This document shows positions 54,516-64,000 of a DNA stretch of 64,000 nucleotides, piece by piece. Source of the stretch: an uncultured Clostridia bacterium (GTDB lineage: Bacteria; Bacillota; Clostridia; Christensenellales; Borkfalkiaceae). Made by a program: the position numbers and the translations under genes. The stretch spans positions 32,860 to 96,859 of the forward strand of contig CAJFFD010000002.1 in NCBI GenBank assembly GCA_904373255.1, in the 5' to 3' direction. The notes beneath the pieces were generated by a model. That model did no database searches, was not told the DNA's origin, and saw nothing but the letters and a program-made list of their open reading frames with translations. Numbering within the stretch: position 1 is the stretch's first letter; each line of letters starts with the position of its first letter.

Positions 54516-55670
54516 TTACAGCCGCACCGTTTCCGACGAAAGCATCGCCTCTTCGAGAAGAGCTTCCACATCCAGTTTCTGCTCCGCACGAAGCACGTCT
54601 TCCGTTTTTGGACGAATCAGCGGATGCTTCGGCAAAAACACGGTGCAACAATCTTCATACGGCTGAATTGAGGTTTCAAAGGTTCCGATCTCACGAGCGC
54701 GTTCAATGATCTCCGTTTTGTCAAACCCGACAAGCGGGCGCAAAATCGGCAAGTTTTCAACGACAGAGCCGGAGGAAGTCATTCCCTCGATCGTCTGGCT
54801 GGCGACCTGTCCCAAACTTTCACCAGTTATAATACATTGTCCGCCGACCTGCTCCGCGAGCCGTTCAGCAATCCGCATCATAAAGCGGCGCAAAAGCGTG
54901 ATCATCATTTCCGCAGGGCAATGCTTATGAATCGCCTCCTGAATGTGCGTTACGCTTACAACATGTAAAGTCATCCCACCTGTATAGCCGCTTAAAATCC
55001 GAGCCAGCTCCTCTACTTTTTCTCGCGCCTGCATATTGGTATACGGATAGCTGTGGAAATGCAACGCCTCCAGAACCATGCCGCGCTTTGCAATCATATA
55101 TCCCGCTACAGGACTGTCGATTCCGCCTGAAAGGAGCAAAACGCCTTTACCCGACGTTCCCACCGGCATACCGCCCGCGCCCTTTATATGCCCGCTGAAT
55201 ATGAGCGCATCGCCGTTTTCGCGGATATCGATGCAAATTTCATGTTGCGGAGCATGCACGTCAACGGTCAAATTCGGAAAATCCTGCAGCAATCTCCCGC
55301 CGATCTCTGCATTCAACTGCATCGAATTGAGCGGAAAGCTTTTATTCGCACGATTGGTGATGACTTTAAACGAGCCGCTCTCGGGGGCGATCTTTTTTAC
55401 GGTGTCGTAAATCATTTCGAGTTCAGCCGGCACTTTATAGGCAGAACTTAAAGTATGCGTGCCGAATACCCTTGAAAGCTTTTCCAGAATTTCTTCCGTG
55501 CGGGTCTGATCAAAATTTTCAACGATGTAACGTCCGCTCGGCTTACGGATTTCGTGACGGATTCCCACAAGCGCCTTTTCCAGGTTCATCATGAAAATCT
55601 TTTCAAAATATCCCCGGTTTTTGCCTTTCAGATGTATTTCACAATAGCGAACGATAATCACTTTTTCCAT
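54516..55670 (-). CDS. thiI: tRNA 4-thiouridine synthase ThiI
   Basis: THUMP domain and LLLSGGIDSPVAGYMIAKRG. Confidence 0.95.
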   Translation of the reverse strand: MEKVIIVRYCEIHLKGKNRGYFEKIFMMNLEKALVGIRHEIRKPSGRYIVENFDQTRTEEILEKLSRVFGTHTLSSAYKVPAELEMIYDTVKKIAPESGSFKVITNRANKSFPLNSMQLNAEIGGRLLQDFPNLTVDVHAPQHEICIDIRENGDALIFSGHIKGAGGMPVGTSGKGVLLLSGGIDSPVAGYMIAKRGMVLEALHFHSYPYTNMQAREKVEELARILSGYTGGMTLHVVSVTHIQEAIHKHCPAEMMITLLRRFMMRIAERLAEQVGGQCIITGESLGQVASQTIEGMTSSGSVVENLPILRPLVGFDKTEIIERAREIGTFETSIQPYEDCCTVFLPKHPLIRPKTEDVLRAEQKLDVEALLEEAMLSSETVRL

Positions 55671-55677
55671 ACTTAAA

Positions 55678-56799
55678 TCACCTCATTTTTTCCGCAAGAG
55701 CACCGGCACAGCGGTTGAAAATACTGACCGCTCGTTCCGCTTCATCCATTGTGTTTTGAACGGAAAAGGATATGCGCAATACACCGTCGGCATTCTTCTC
55801 CCGTATTCCGCACGCCAAAATAACACGGCTGTAACGATTTTTCGAGGAACACGCCGAGCCGGTACCGACGACAACGCCCTCATCGTCGAGCATATGAAGC
55901 AAAACTTCTCCTCGAAGCCCCTTTGCGGAAACACTCAAAATATACGGAGATGCCTGCGGCGAAGACAGGATCTCAAAAATATCGCCGCGCAGATTTTCAC
56001 GGAAATACCGGTTTAAAGCGGCAATTTTTTGATAATCGCTCTCCAAAGCGGCAAATTTTTTTGTCGCCGCAAACTCAAATTGCTTGATCGCAAACAAATT
56101 TTCTGTGCCGCTTCGGAGTCCCTTTTCCTGCCCTCCGCCGTAGATCAAGGGATGAACATTGACTGATTTTTTTCTGACCAACCCCGCCGCACCGCGCACC
56201 CCGCCGATTTTATGCGCACTGAAAGTGTATAAATCGATTTCGGACGAAAGGCTGAAAGGGATTTTCCCGAATGCCTGCACCCCGTCGCTATGAAAGAGCG
56301 CCGAGCGATTTTTCTGTTTGACTTGCTTTGCCAGCTCCGCAATCGGGTTGACCGCACCCGTTTCGTTATTGACATGAATGACGGATACAAGCGAAGTACC
56401 CGAATCGACGAGCGAAAGAAGATCGTCGGCGTTTACGCTCCCGTCCCCGTTCAGTTTTGCAAAACGAACTTCAATGCCGCGCTTTTGCAGCTCCTTCGCG
56501 CTGTTATAGATCGCAGCATGTTCCCCAGCCGTCGTAACGATATTCCCGCGGTTCGCCGTGCAGAACAGAGCCTGGTTATCCGCCTCGCTGCCCGATGCGG
56601 TAAATATGAGATCGAATCCGACCGGCGCGGCAATAAAAGAGAGAATATGCCGCCGCGCCTCTTCAAGCTCCTTATGCACCGCAAACCCCTCCCGATAGAG
56701 CGCGGAGGGGTTGAAAAAGTCTTCCTGTAAATAATGCATCGCCGCACGGACGGCACCCTCGTCGGGGCGGGTCGTCGCGGCATTATCCAAATAAATCAT
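55678..56799 (-). CDS. Cysteine desulfurase (NifS/IscS family)
   Basis: YLDNAATTRPDEGA; FSAHKIGGVRGAAGLVR; GSACSS. Confidence 0.94.
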   Translation of the reverse strand: MIYLDNAATTRPDEGAVRAAMHYLQEDFFNPSALYREGFAVHKELEEARRHILSFIAAPVGFDLIFTASGSEADNQALFCTANRGNIVTTAGEHAAIYNSAKELQKRGIEVRFAKLNGDGSVNADDLLSLVDSGTSLVSVIHVNNETGAVNPIAELAKQVKQKNRSALFHSDGVQAFGKIPFSLSSEIDLYTFSAHKIGGVRGAAGLVRKKSVNVHPLIYGGGQEKGLRSGTENLFAIKQFEFAATKKFAALESDYQKIAALNRYFRENLRGDIFEILSSPQASPYILSVSAKGLRGEVLLHMLDDEGVVVGTGSACSSKNRYSRVILACGIREKNADGVLRISFSVQNTMDEAERAVSIFNRCAGALAEKMR

Positions 56800-57410
56800 C
56801 GTCTGTTAAATTCCGATTCCAATATATTTCTCCGTGTATACCGCAATATTGTCGATATTAACTGCGGTCGGCACTCAAAAATCAGAATACGCTTGCCGGC
56901 ATTCGTAGCCGCCTGAATATAGAAAAACTCTCTGTCGTCTGAAGCTTCCGTATTCGGGGTCAGAATATCTTCCTTGTTGTCCGGCGATGCTTTAAGTTTT
57001 TTGTATGTTTCGGAATCGACTCTTCCGATCATAATCAGCTTATCGTCCGATAAACGATATAGCAGCTTGCGTTTTCTGTTATGCAACACTTTTGAAATAC
57101 GCAATTCACCCGAAACAAAGGTGTAATCGTAGCTCAGATAAAAGGCATGCCGCTTTATTATCAGAAAGACTCCTCCGACAATCATTGAAACGCAGAGCAG
57201 TCCCCAAACGACAAGGCTTATCGTAAATGAAGCCTGCCCTACCAACGATTCGCCATCCGCTGTTGCTGTCGGAGTCCACATCAAATTGATAAACGAAACA
57301 AACGCCAGAATAAAGCACAGCACCGCCGTGACAGTAAAGATGGTATACCGGCGCTTTGCCGGTTTTTCGTTGTGCATGGTTACACTTTCTTCGTAAAAGA
57401 CTTCTTGCAT
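56796..57410 (-). CDS. Uncharacterised membrane protein with two TM segments
   Basis: Overlaps the cysteine desulfurase start region; hydrophobic segments FTVTAVLCFILAFVSFI and LVVWGLLCVSMIVGGVFLI. Confidence 0.6.
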   Translation of the reverse strand: MQEVFYEESVTMHNEKPAKRRYTIFTVTAVLCFILAFVSFINLMWTPTATADGESLVGQASFTISLVVWGLLCVSMIVGGVFLIIKRHAFYLSYDYTFVSGELRISKVLHNRKRKLLYRLSDDKLIMIGRVDSETYKKLKASPDNKEDILTPNTEASDDREFFYIQAATNAGKRILIFECRPQLISTILRYTRRNILESEFNRR

Positions 57411-57421
57411 ACAATCACCGC

Positions 57422-58258
57422 TTAATACTCGACCGTGCCTTCGAACACCTGCTTCACGCTGCCGGTGAGCCGCACACTTCCGTCGGAAGAATAACGCACG
57501 ATCAAATCGCCGCCGCGCACCTTTACCGTAATGTCTTCGTCCGGCTTGCAGTATCCGTTCAGAACCGCCGCTACAACGCTTGCAGCCGCGCCCGTACCGC
57601 AGGCGAGCGTTTCGCCGTTGCCGCGCTCCCAAACGCGCATTTTCAGCGTTTTATCGTTGACGACGCGCACGAACTCCGCATTGATGCGCTGCGGGAAATA
57701 CTCCGCATACTCAAACATCGGGCCGACGTTTGCAACGTCTACCGCGTCGACCTTGTCGCAGAACACGACGCAGTGCGGGTTGCCGACGTTGACCAACGTC
57801 ACGGTATAATCCTGACCGCCGATGGAAATTTTTCGCCCGACGACCGTTTCGCCCTCCAACGTCGAAGGGATCGACTTGCCGTCCAGCACCGCCTTGCCCA
57901 TATCGACGCTGACGGAACTGACCTTTCCGTTGAAGGTATACAGCTGCAGCTCCTTGACGCCGCTGAGCGTTTCGATGGTGATGTTCTTGTCCTTCACAAG
58001 CCCGTTATCGAAGAGATATTTCGCGACACAGCGGATGGAGTTGCCCGCCATCGCGCCCTCGCTGCCGTCCTTGTTGAAGATGCGCATCTTCGCATCCGCG
58101 ACGTCCGACTTTTCGATGAGCGTGATCCCGTCGCCGCCGATTCCGTAATGGCGGTCGACGAAGTTGATCGCGAGCGATTCAGGGCAGGTGATTTTCCCGT
58201 CCATATTGTCGAAGAAGATATAGTCGTTCCCACAACTCTGCATCTTGATGAAGTTCAG
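57422..58258 (-). CDS. dapF: Diaminopimelate epimerase domain, fused in frame to the CarB C-terminus
   Basis: LNFIKMQSCGNDYIFFDN, GNSIRCVAKYL, ACGTGAAAS; intact catalytic Cys motifs. Confidence 0.9.
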   Translation of the reverse strand: MNFIKMQSCGNDYIFFDNMDGKITCPESLAINFVDRHYGIGGDGITLIEKSDVADAKMRIFNKDGSEGAMAGNSIRCVAKYLFDNGLVKDKNITIETLSGVKELQLYTFNGKVSSVSVDMGKAVLDGKSIPSTLEGETVVGRKISIGGQDYTVTLVNVGNPHCVVFCDKVDAVDVANVGPMFEYAEYFPQRINAEFVRVVNDKTLKMRVWERGNGETLACGTGAAASVVAAVLNGYCKPDEDITVKVRGGDLIVRYSSDGSVRLTGSVKQVFEGTVEY

Positions 58259-61200
58259 CTTTAATTTATCGGTGCGCAGATGGTTGATATCGACAAGTTC
58301 GGTGTTGTTCTCATTGAAGCGGCTCGCGATGATGTCGGCAAGCGCATTCGCCGTATCCAAGCTGGTGAGCGTCGTAATACCGAGCAGAATCGCGTGATGG
58401 TACATGCGGATATAGTCGTTGATGGAGTCCATATCCGTTTTGCCCGTATAGACAATGTAGTCGATTTTTCCATCGTCCATAAGGCGGAAAATCTCCTCGC
58501 TGTGCGAGAGCCTGTCCACCGTTGTGACCTCTACGCCGAGGGTGCGGATGGTATCCGCCGTGCCCTTCGTCGCATAGATATTCAGACCGAGATCGCTGAA
58601 CTTTTTGGCAAGTCCCAAAATCTCGAATTTATCCTGATCATTGATCGTGAAATAGACGCCGACCTGCCGCTGCTTGGTTGGATGGCACAGCTTGAACCCT
58701 GCCGAGACCAGCCCCTTGAAGAGCGCCTCCTCGATGGTCTTGCCGATGCCGAGCACTTCGCCCGTCGACTTCATCTCCGGCCCGAGCTGGGAATTGACGT
58801 CGTTGAGTTTTTCAAAGGAAAATACCGGCACCTTGACAGCCACATACGGCGAAGTTTTATACAGCCCCGTGCCGTAGCCGAGTTTTTTCAGCTTTGCGCC
58901 GACCATGATCTTCGTCGCGAGCTCCACCATCGGCACTCCCGTCACCTTGGAGATATACGGGATCGTGCGCGAAGCGCGGGGGTTGACCTCGATAACATAC
59001 AATTCGTTGTGGAATACAAGGAACTGGATATTAATGAGCCCCTTCGTTTTGAGCGAAAGCGCGAGCTGCGTCGAACATTCTATGATCTTATCCAGCATGA
59101 TGTCGCTCAGATTGTACGGCGGATACACGGCGATGGAGTCGCCGCTGTGCACGCCCGCACGCTCGATGTGCTGCATGATACCGGGGATAAGAACGTCCTT
59201 TCCGTCGCTGATAACGTCGACTTCCAGCTCCTGCCCCATGAGATACTTGTCGCAGAGCACGGGGTTTTCGATGTGCTGGGCTAGGATGACGTCCATGTAT
59301 CTGGAAATGTCGCTCTCCGTGAACGCGATGGTCATGTTCTGACCGCCGATGACATAAGACGGACGGAGCAGGACGGGATAGCCGAGCTTGTCGGCGGCCG
59401 CCAACGCCTCCTCTTTGGTCATGACCGTCAGCCCCTTCGGGCGGCTGATGCCGAAGCGCTCGAGCAGTTCGTCGAAGCGCTCCCTGTCCTCCGCCATGTC
59501 GACGCTGTCTGCCGAGGTGCCGAGGATGCGGATGCCCTTCTTGTCAAGATAGTTGCACAGCTTGATGGCAGTCTGTCCGCCGAAAGTAATGACGACGCCG
59601 TAAGGCTTCTCCTTGTCGATGACGTTCTGCACGTCCTCGGGAGTGAGCGGCTCAAAGTACAGCCTGTCCGCCGTGTCGAAGTCTGTAGAAACCGTTTCGG
59701 GGTTGTTGTTGATGATGATGACTTCGTAGCCGAGTTTTTTCAGCGTCCAGACGCAATGTACGGAGGAATAATCGAACTCGATACCCTGCCCGATTCGGAT
59801 GGGCCCCGAACCGATGACGATGATGCGCTTTTTCGTGCTTTCCGCAATGAACGGCGTCGCCTCGTCGTGCGAATACTCGTCGTAGGTCGAATAGAAATAC
59901 GGTGTTTCCGCCGCAAATTCCGCCGCGCAGGTATCGACCATCTTATAGACCGCCTTCCTGTGGGATTTTCTGCCCCGACAGCTTTTCCAGCTCATGGTCG
60001 GGATACCCGAGGCGCTTGCCCTCGTCGTACAGCGCGCGCGTCAGCTTTTCGCTGTGCAGGCGGCGCTCGTACTCGACCAGATTGTTGAGCTTGGAGAGGA
60101 ACCAGCGGTCAATTTTCGTTATTTCAAAAATTTCGTCGACGGAGACGCCCGCCTTCAAAGACGCAAATACCGTAAACAGCCGCTCGTCGGACAACTTCTT
60201 CAATTCTTCCCGTAAATCCTTTCCTTCATACTTGTCGAGGTTGAGGGAAGAGAGGGAAATTTCCGCGCCGCGCACCGCCTTCATGATCGCCATCTCAAAC
60301 GAGGTGCCGATCGAAATTTATCGAACGGCCACTTCGGGAGCTTTACGACCACATAGTCGAGCGTCGGCTCAAAGCAGGCAAACGTCTTGCCCGTGACGTC
60401 GTTTTTAATTTCGTCGAGGGTATACCCGAGCGCGATTTTCGTTGCAACCTTCGCGATGGGATAGCCCGTCGCCTTCGACGCGAGCGCCGAGGAGCGCGAC
60501 ACACGGGGGTTGACCTCGATGACGGAATATTCAAAGGAATCGGGATTGAGTGCAAACTGGCAGTTGCACCCGCCCTCGATCTGCAATTCGGAGATGATGT
60601 CCAAAGACGCCGTGCGAAGCATCTGATATTCTTTGTCGGATAAGGTGACAGCAGGCGCAATGACGATAGAATCGCCCGTGTGAATGCCGACGGGGTCGAA
60701 GTTTTCCATGGAGCAGACGGTCAGAACGTTGCCCGCGCCGTCGCGCAAAACCTCGAATTCGATCTCTTTCCAGCCGTAGATGTACTTTTCAACCAAGACC
60801 TGCGTGATGGGCGAAAGCATCAAGGCGACCGCAACGCACTCCTCGACGGTGTACGCGATGTCGGAGGGAACGACCGGCTGACCGATCTTCTGCATCGTTT
60901 CCTTGAAAAGTTCGCGATCCTCCGCACGGTCAATGGCGTCCACCTTCGTTCCGATGAGCTTGACGCCCCATTTGTCCAGGAAACCCTCCTTCGCGAGCTT
61001 ACAGCCGATCGTAAGACCCGTCTGTCCTCCGAGCGAGGCGAGCAGGCTGTCCGGCCGCTCTTTGATGATGATGCGCTTGATGGAATCGATGGTGAGCGGT
61101 TCGAGGTAAATTTCGTCCGCGAGCGCCTCGTCCGTCATGATGGTCGCAGGGTTGGAGTTGCACAGCACGACGTTTACGCCGGCATCCTTCAGAACGCGGC

Positions 61201-61300
61201 ACGCCTGCGCGCCCGCATAGTCAAATTCTGCCGCCTGACCGATGACGATCGGCCCGGAGCCGATGACGAGAACCTTTTTAATGTCGCTCCTTTTAGGCAT
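58259..61300 (-). pseudogene. carB: Carbamoyl-phosphate synthase large subunit, disrupted; C-terminus continuous with DapF
   Basis: N-terminal ORF 60281-61300, middle 59943-60293, C-terminal half in ORF 57422-59995; two apparent deletions and a +1 frameshift. Confidence 0.85.
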
Positions 61301-62373
61301 TGCGCTTTCCTCCTTTGTCCATGTTGGCAATAAAGCGGTCGAAGAGATAGGACGCGTCCAAAGGCCCCGAGCAGGCTTCCGGATGGAACTGCACGGTGAA
61401 TGCGTTCATATCGTCATAGTCGACGCCCTCGCAGGTATTGTCGTTCGCGTTGACAAAGCTGATTTTGCCGACCGACTGCACCGATTCGTTGATGACCTCG
61501 TAACCGTGGTTTTGGCTGGAGATGTATACCCTGCCCGTCTCCAGATTTTTGACAGGCTGGTTGGTACCGCGGTGACCATATTTCATCTTCTTGGTCTTAC
61601 CGCCCATCGCGAGCGCGAAGAGCTGATGACCCAAGCAGATGCCGAACACGGGGAGCTTGCCCGCAAGTTTTTTGATATTTCCAATGATACCGACGTTTTC
61701 GGCGGGGTCGCCCGGGCCGTTGGTGAGCATCAACCCGTCCGGATTCAAAGCAAGGATTTGCTCGGCGGTATAGGAGGCGGGAACGCGGATCACCTTGCAG
61801 CCGCGCTTGACGAGTTCGCGCACGATGTTTTCCTTCGCACCGAAATCCCACAGCGCCACCGTGCGTTTATTTCCCTCGCCGTAGACGGAGGGTTCGGCGC
61901 AGGTTACGCTTTCCACCGCGTTGCGGATCGCATATTTTTTGATTTCATTGACGTCGTTGACCGGGCGCGTGGAAATGACGGCATTCATTACGCCCGTTTC
62001 GCGCACGATGCGCGTCAGCTGGCGGGTGTCGATGCCCGTACACGCCGACGATGCCCTGCGCCTTCAGATAATCGTCCAGTTTCCCTTCGCAGCGGAAATT
62101 GGACGGCGCCTCGCAATACTCCCGCACCACATAGGCGGTAAGGAACGGCTTGCGGCTCTCCGCGTCGGCGGGGATCATGCCGTAGTTTCCGATCAGCGGA
62201 AACGTCTGAATGACGATCTGCCCATAATAACTCGGGTCTGTCAGCGTTTCGATGTATCCGGTCATGCCTGTCGTAAAGACGAGTTCGCCGATCACATCTC
62301 CGCGCGCGCCGAAGCGCTTGCCCTCAAACACCTGCCCATTCTGCAGAGTTAAATAAACTTTTTCTTCCTTCAT
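61293..62373 (-). pseudogene. carA: Carbamoyl-phosphate synthase small subunit, frameshifted
   Basis: MKEEKVYLTLQNGQVFEG...AQGIVGVYG in one frame, IDTRQLTRIVRETGVMNAV...FGICLGHQLFAL in the next; extra base in a GGG run at 62035-62037. Confidence 0.9.
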
Positions 62374-62418
62374 ATGCGACCCTATAAAATATTTTTAATC
62401 GATTGTTAAATCCGAATT

Positions 62419-63240
62419 TTATTTGAGTACTTTGCACAGCACCGCTTTCTGCGCGTGCAGCCTGTTTTCCGCCTCGTCGAATATTTCGTTTGCATGCGCT
62501 TCGAACACCGCATCAACACAATAATTTTTGAACACTTTTTCGCGAACCGCCTTTTCGCCTTCCTGCCCCATCGACGCCCACACATCGGTATAGAGCACGT
62601 CCGCGCCCTCCGCCGCTTTTTTCAAATCGGAAGTGACGGTAAATTTGCCGTTCTCGGACGCCCACTTCATGATGTCCGCATCGGGGCGATAGGTATCGGG
62701 GCAGGCGATAGAAACCTCCATGCCCGTCTTGATGCCGCCGACGATGAGGGAATTCGCCATATTGTTCCCGTCACCCACAAAGCACAATTTCAGACCTTTG
62801 AGGCTTCCTTTATACTCGCGAATCGTCATGAGGTCTGCGAGCACCTGGCAGGGGTGGCAATAATCGGTCAGCCCGTTGATGATGGGAATGGAGCCGTATT
62901 TTGCCAAGTCCTCCACGTCCTGCTGGGCAAAGGTGCGAATCATGATCGCGTCCAGATAGCGCGAAAGCACACGCACGGTATCCTTGATCGGCTCGCCGCG
63001 CCCGAGCTGAATGTCGCGGTCGGAAAGGAACAGCGCCGTACCGCCCAGTTCCGTCATGCCGACCTCAAAGCTGACGCGCGTCCGCGTGGATGACTTTGTA
63101 AAAATCATACCGAGCTTTTTGCCAGCAAGGTGCGGATGCGGAATGCCGTTTTTCCGCTCGTATTTCAATTGGTCGGCAAGGTTCAGAATGCCGAATATCT
63201 CTTCGGTGGAAAGGTCTGCAAGTTTTAACAAATGCTTCAT
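62419..63240 (-). pseudogene. argF: Ornithine carbamoyltransferase with apparent in-frame internal deletion
   Basis: SSTRTRVSFEVG, HPCQVLADL and FDEAENRLHAQKAVL present, but the HCLPxxRG motif is missing between KNYCVDA and VFEAHANEIFDE. Confidence 0.75.
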
Positions 63241-64000
63241 TCGGAAATCACCTCGTTCAAAATTTTCAAACCAAAATCGATCTCGTCTTTCTTAATGGTG
63301 AGCGGCGGAAGCAGGCGCACCCTGTCCTTCGCGGTCAGCACGAGCCTTTTTCGTCGTCAAAAGCCCGATCATCAGCCCCATGCCCGTCACTTCGATCACA
63401 TTTTTGATGCGGCCCAAGTGCGTAAACAGATAGGCGCTCTTGCCCTGCACCTCGAGCAGCAAATTTTTGTCGATGCGCGAAAGGATGCTGCATGCGCCCG
63501 CGCAGGCGACGGGATTGCCGCCGAAGGTCGAGCCGTGGTCGCCCGCGGCAAATACCTTTTCCGTCTTGGCAAAGAACATGGTCGCCCCGAGAGGCAAACC
63601 GCCTGCAAGCCCCTTCGCAGTCGACACGATGTCGGGCGAAATGCCGAACTGTTCATAGGCGTACAGCGTTCCCGTGCGACCGTTGCCCGTCTGAACCTCG
63701 TCAATTATCAATAAAATGTCGTTTTTCTTGCAGAATTTTTCGATTTTCTGCACCTCTTCGACGGGGAGCGGGCGCACGCCGCCCTCCCCCTGCACGAGTT
63801 CGAGCATGACCGCGCAGGTCGCCTTCGTGCATTTTGCGCGCACACTCTCGAACGTCGGATCGGCGTAATCGAAGCCGCCCAGCATCGGCGCAAAACAGCG
63901 GTGCATCGCCTCCTGCCCCGTTGCAGACAAAGTCGCCATCGTCCTGCCGTGGAAGGAATTTTTCAGCGTTACGATGCGGAAGCGCCCCTCGCCGTATTTA
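63237..64000 (-). pseudogene. argD: Acetylornithine aminotransferase, frameshifted near the C-terminus and truncated by the window edge
   Basis: NSFHGRTMATLSATGQ..., DEVQTGNGRTGTLYAYEQFGISPDIVSTAKGLAGGLPLGA; LVLTAKDRVRLLPPLTIKKDEIDFGLKILNEVISE* in another frame after ~63345. Confidence 0.85.

Noticed and set aside
58280-59284. 334-aa plus-strand ORF opposite carB
   Set aside because: Shadow ORF; the minus-strand CarB sequence is clearly the coding frame.

Overview
64 kb of a low-to-mid GC Firmicutes/Clostridia-type chromosome, possibly from a gut lineage; the taxonomy is inferred from gene content. It carries sporulation genes (gerW/ytfJ, yabP, yabQ, a spo0A homologue) and housekeeping genes (typA, gyrB, gyrA, hflX, scpAB, lysA, groES-groEL with CIRCE elements, miaA, mutL, mutS, miaB, thiI). 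A glycan-utilisation locus spans 22.3-38.7 kb: ABC importer, two large lipoproteins, GH20-like, GH130, phosphohexomutase and a divergent AraC regulator. The arginine/carbamoyl-phosphate operon lies at 57.4-64 kb. I found no tRNA, rRNA, CRISPR or transposon. Main points: (1) a perfect 16-bp inverted repeat with a 6-bp spacer lies about 240 bp upstream of a lone Xer-type recombinase, close to where gene orientation flips from + to -; it is a candidate dif site/terminus region. (2) The Spo0A homologue keeps its DNA-binding domain but has lost all the canonical receiver phosphorylation residues, including the phospho-acceptor Asp. (3) CarB and DapF are fused in one reading frame. (4) The argD-argF-carA-carB operon carries at least six separate lesions, including apparent loss of the OTC HCLP motif and of an ATP-grasp Gly-rich loop. 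(5) Three more genes are disrupted (MBL-fold, TIGR04076-like, histidine phosphatase). (6) Two overlapping perfect palindromes share an A6 tract in front of the glycan ABC operon. (7) A 51-aa, 12-Cys zinc-ribbon ORF is missing from the ORF track. All homology calls are from memory of family motifs; no searches were run.
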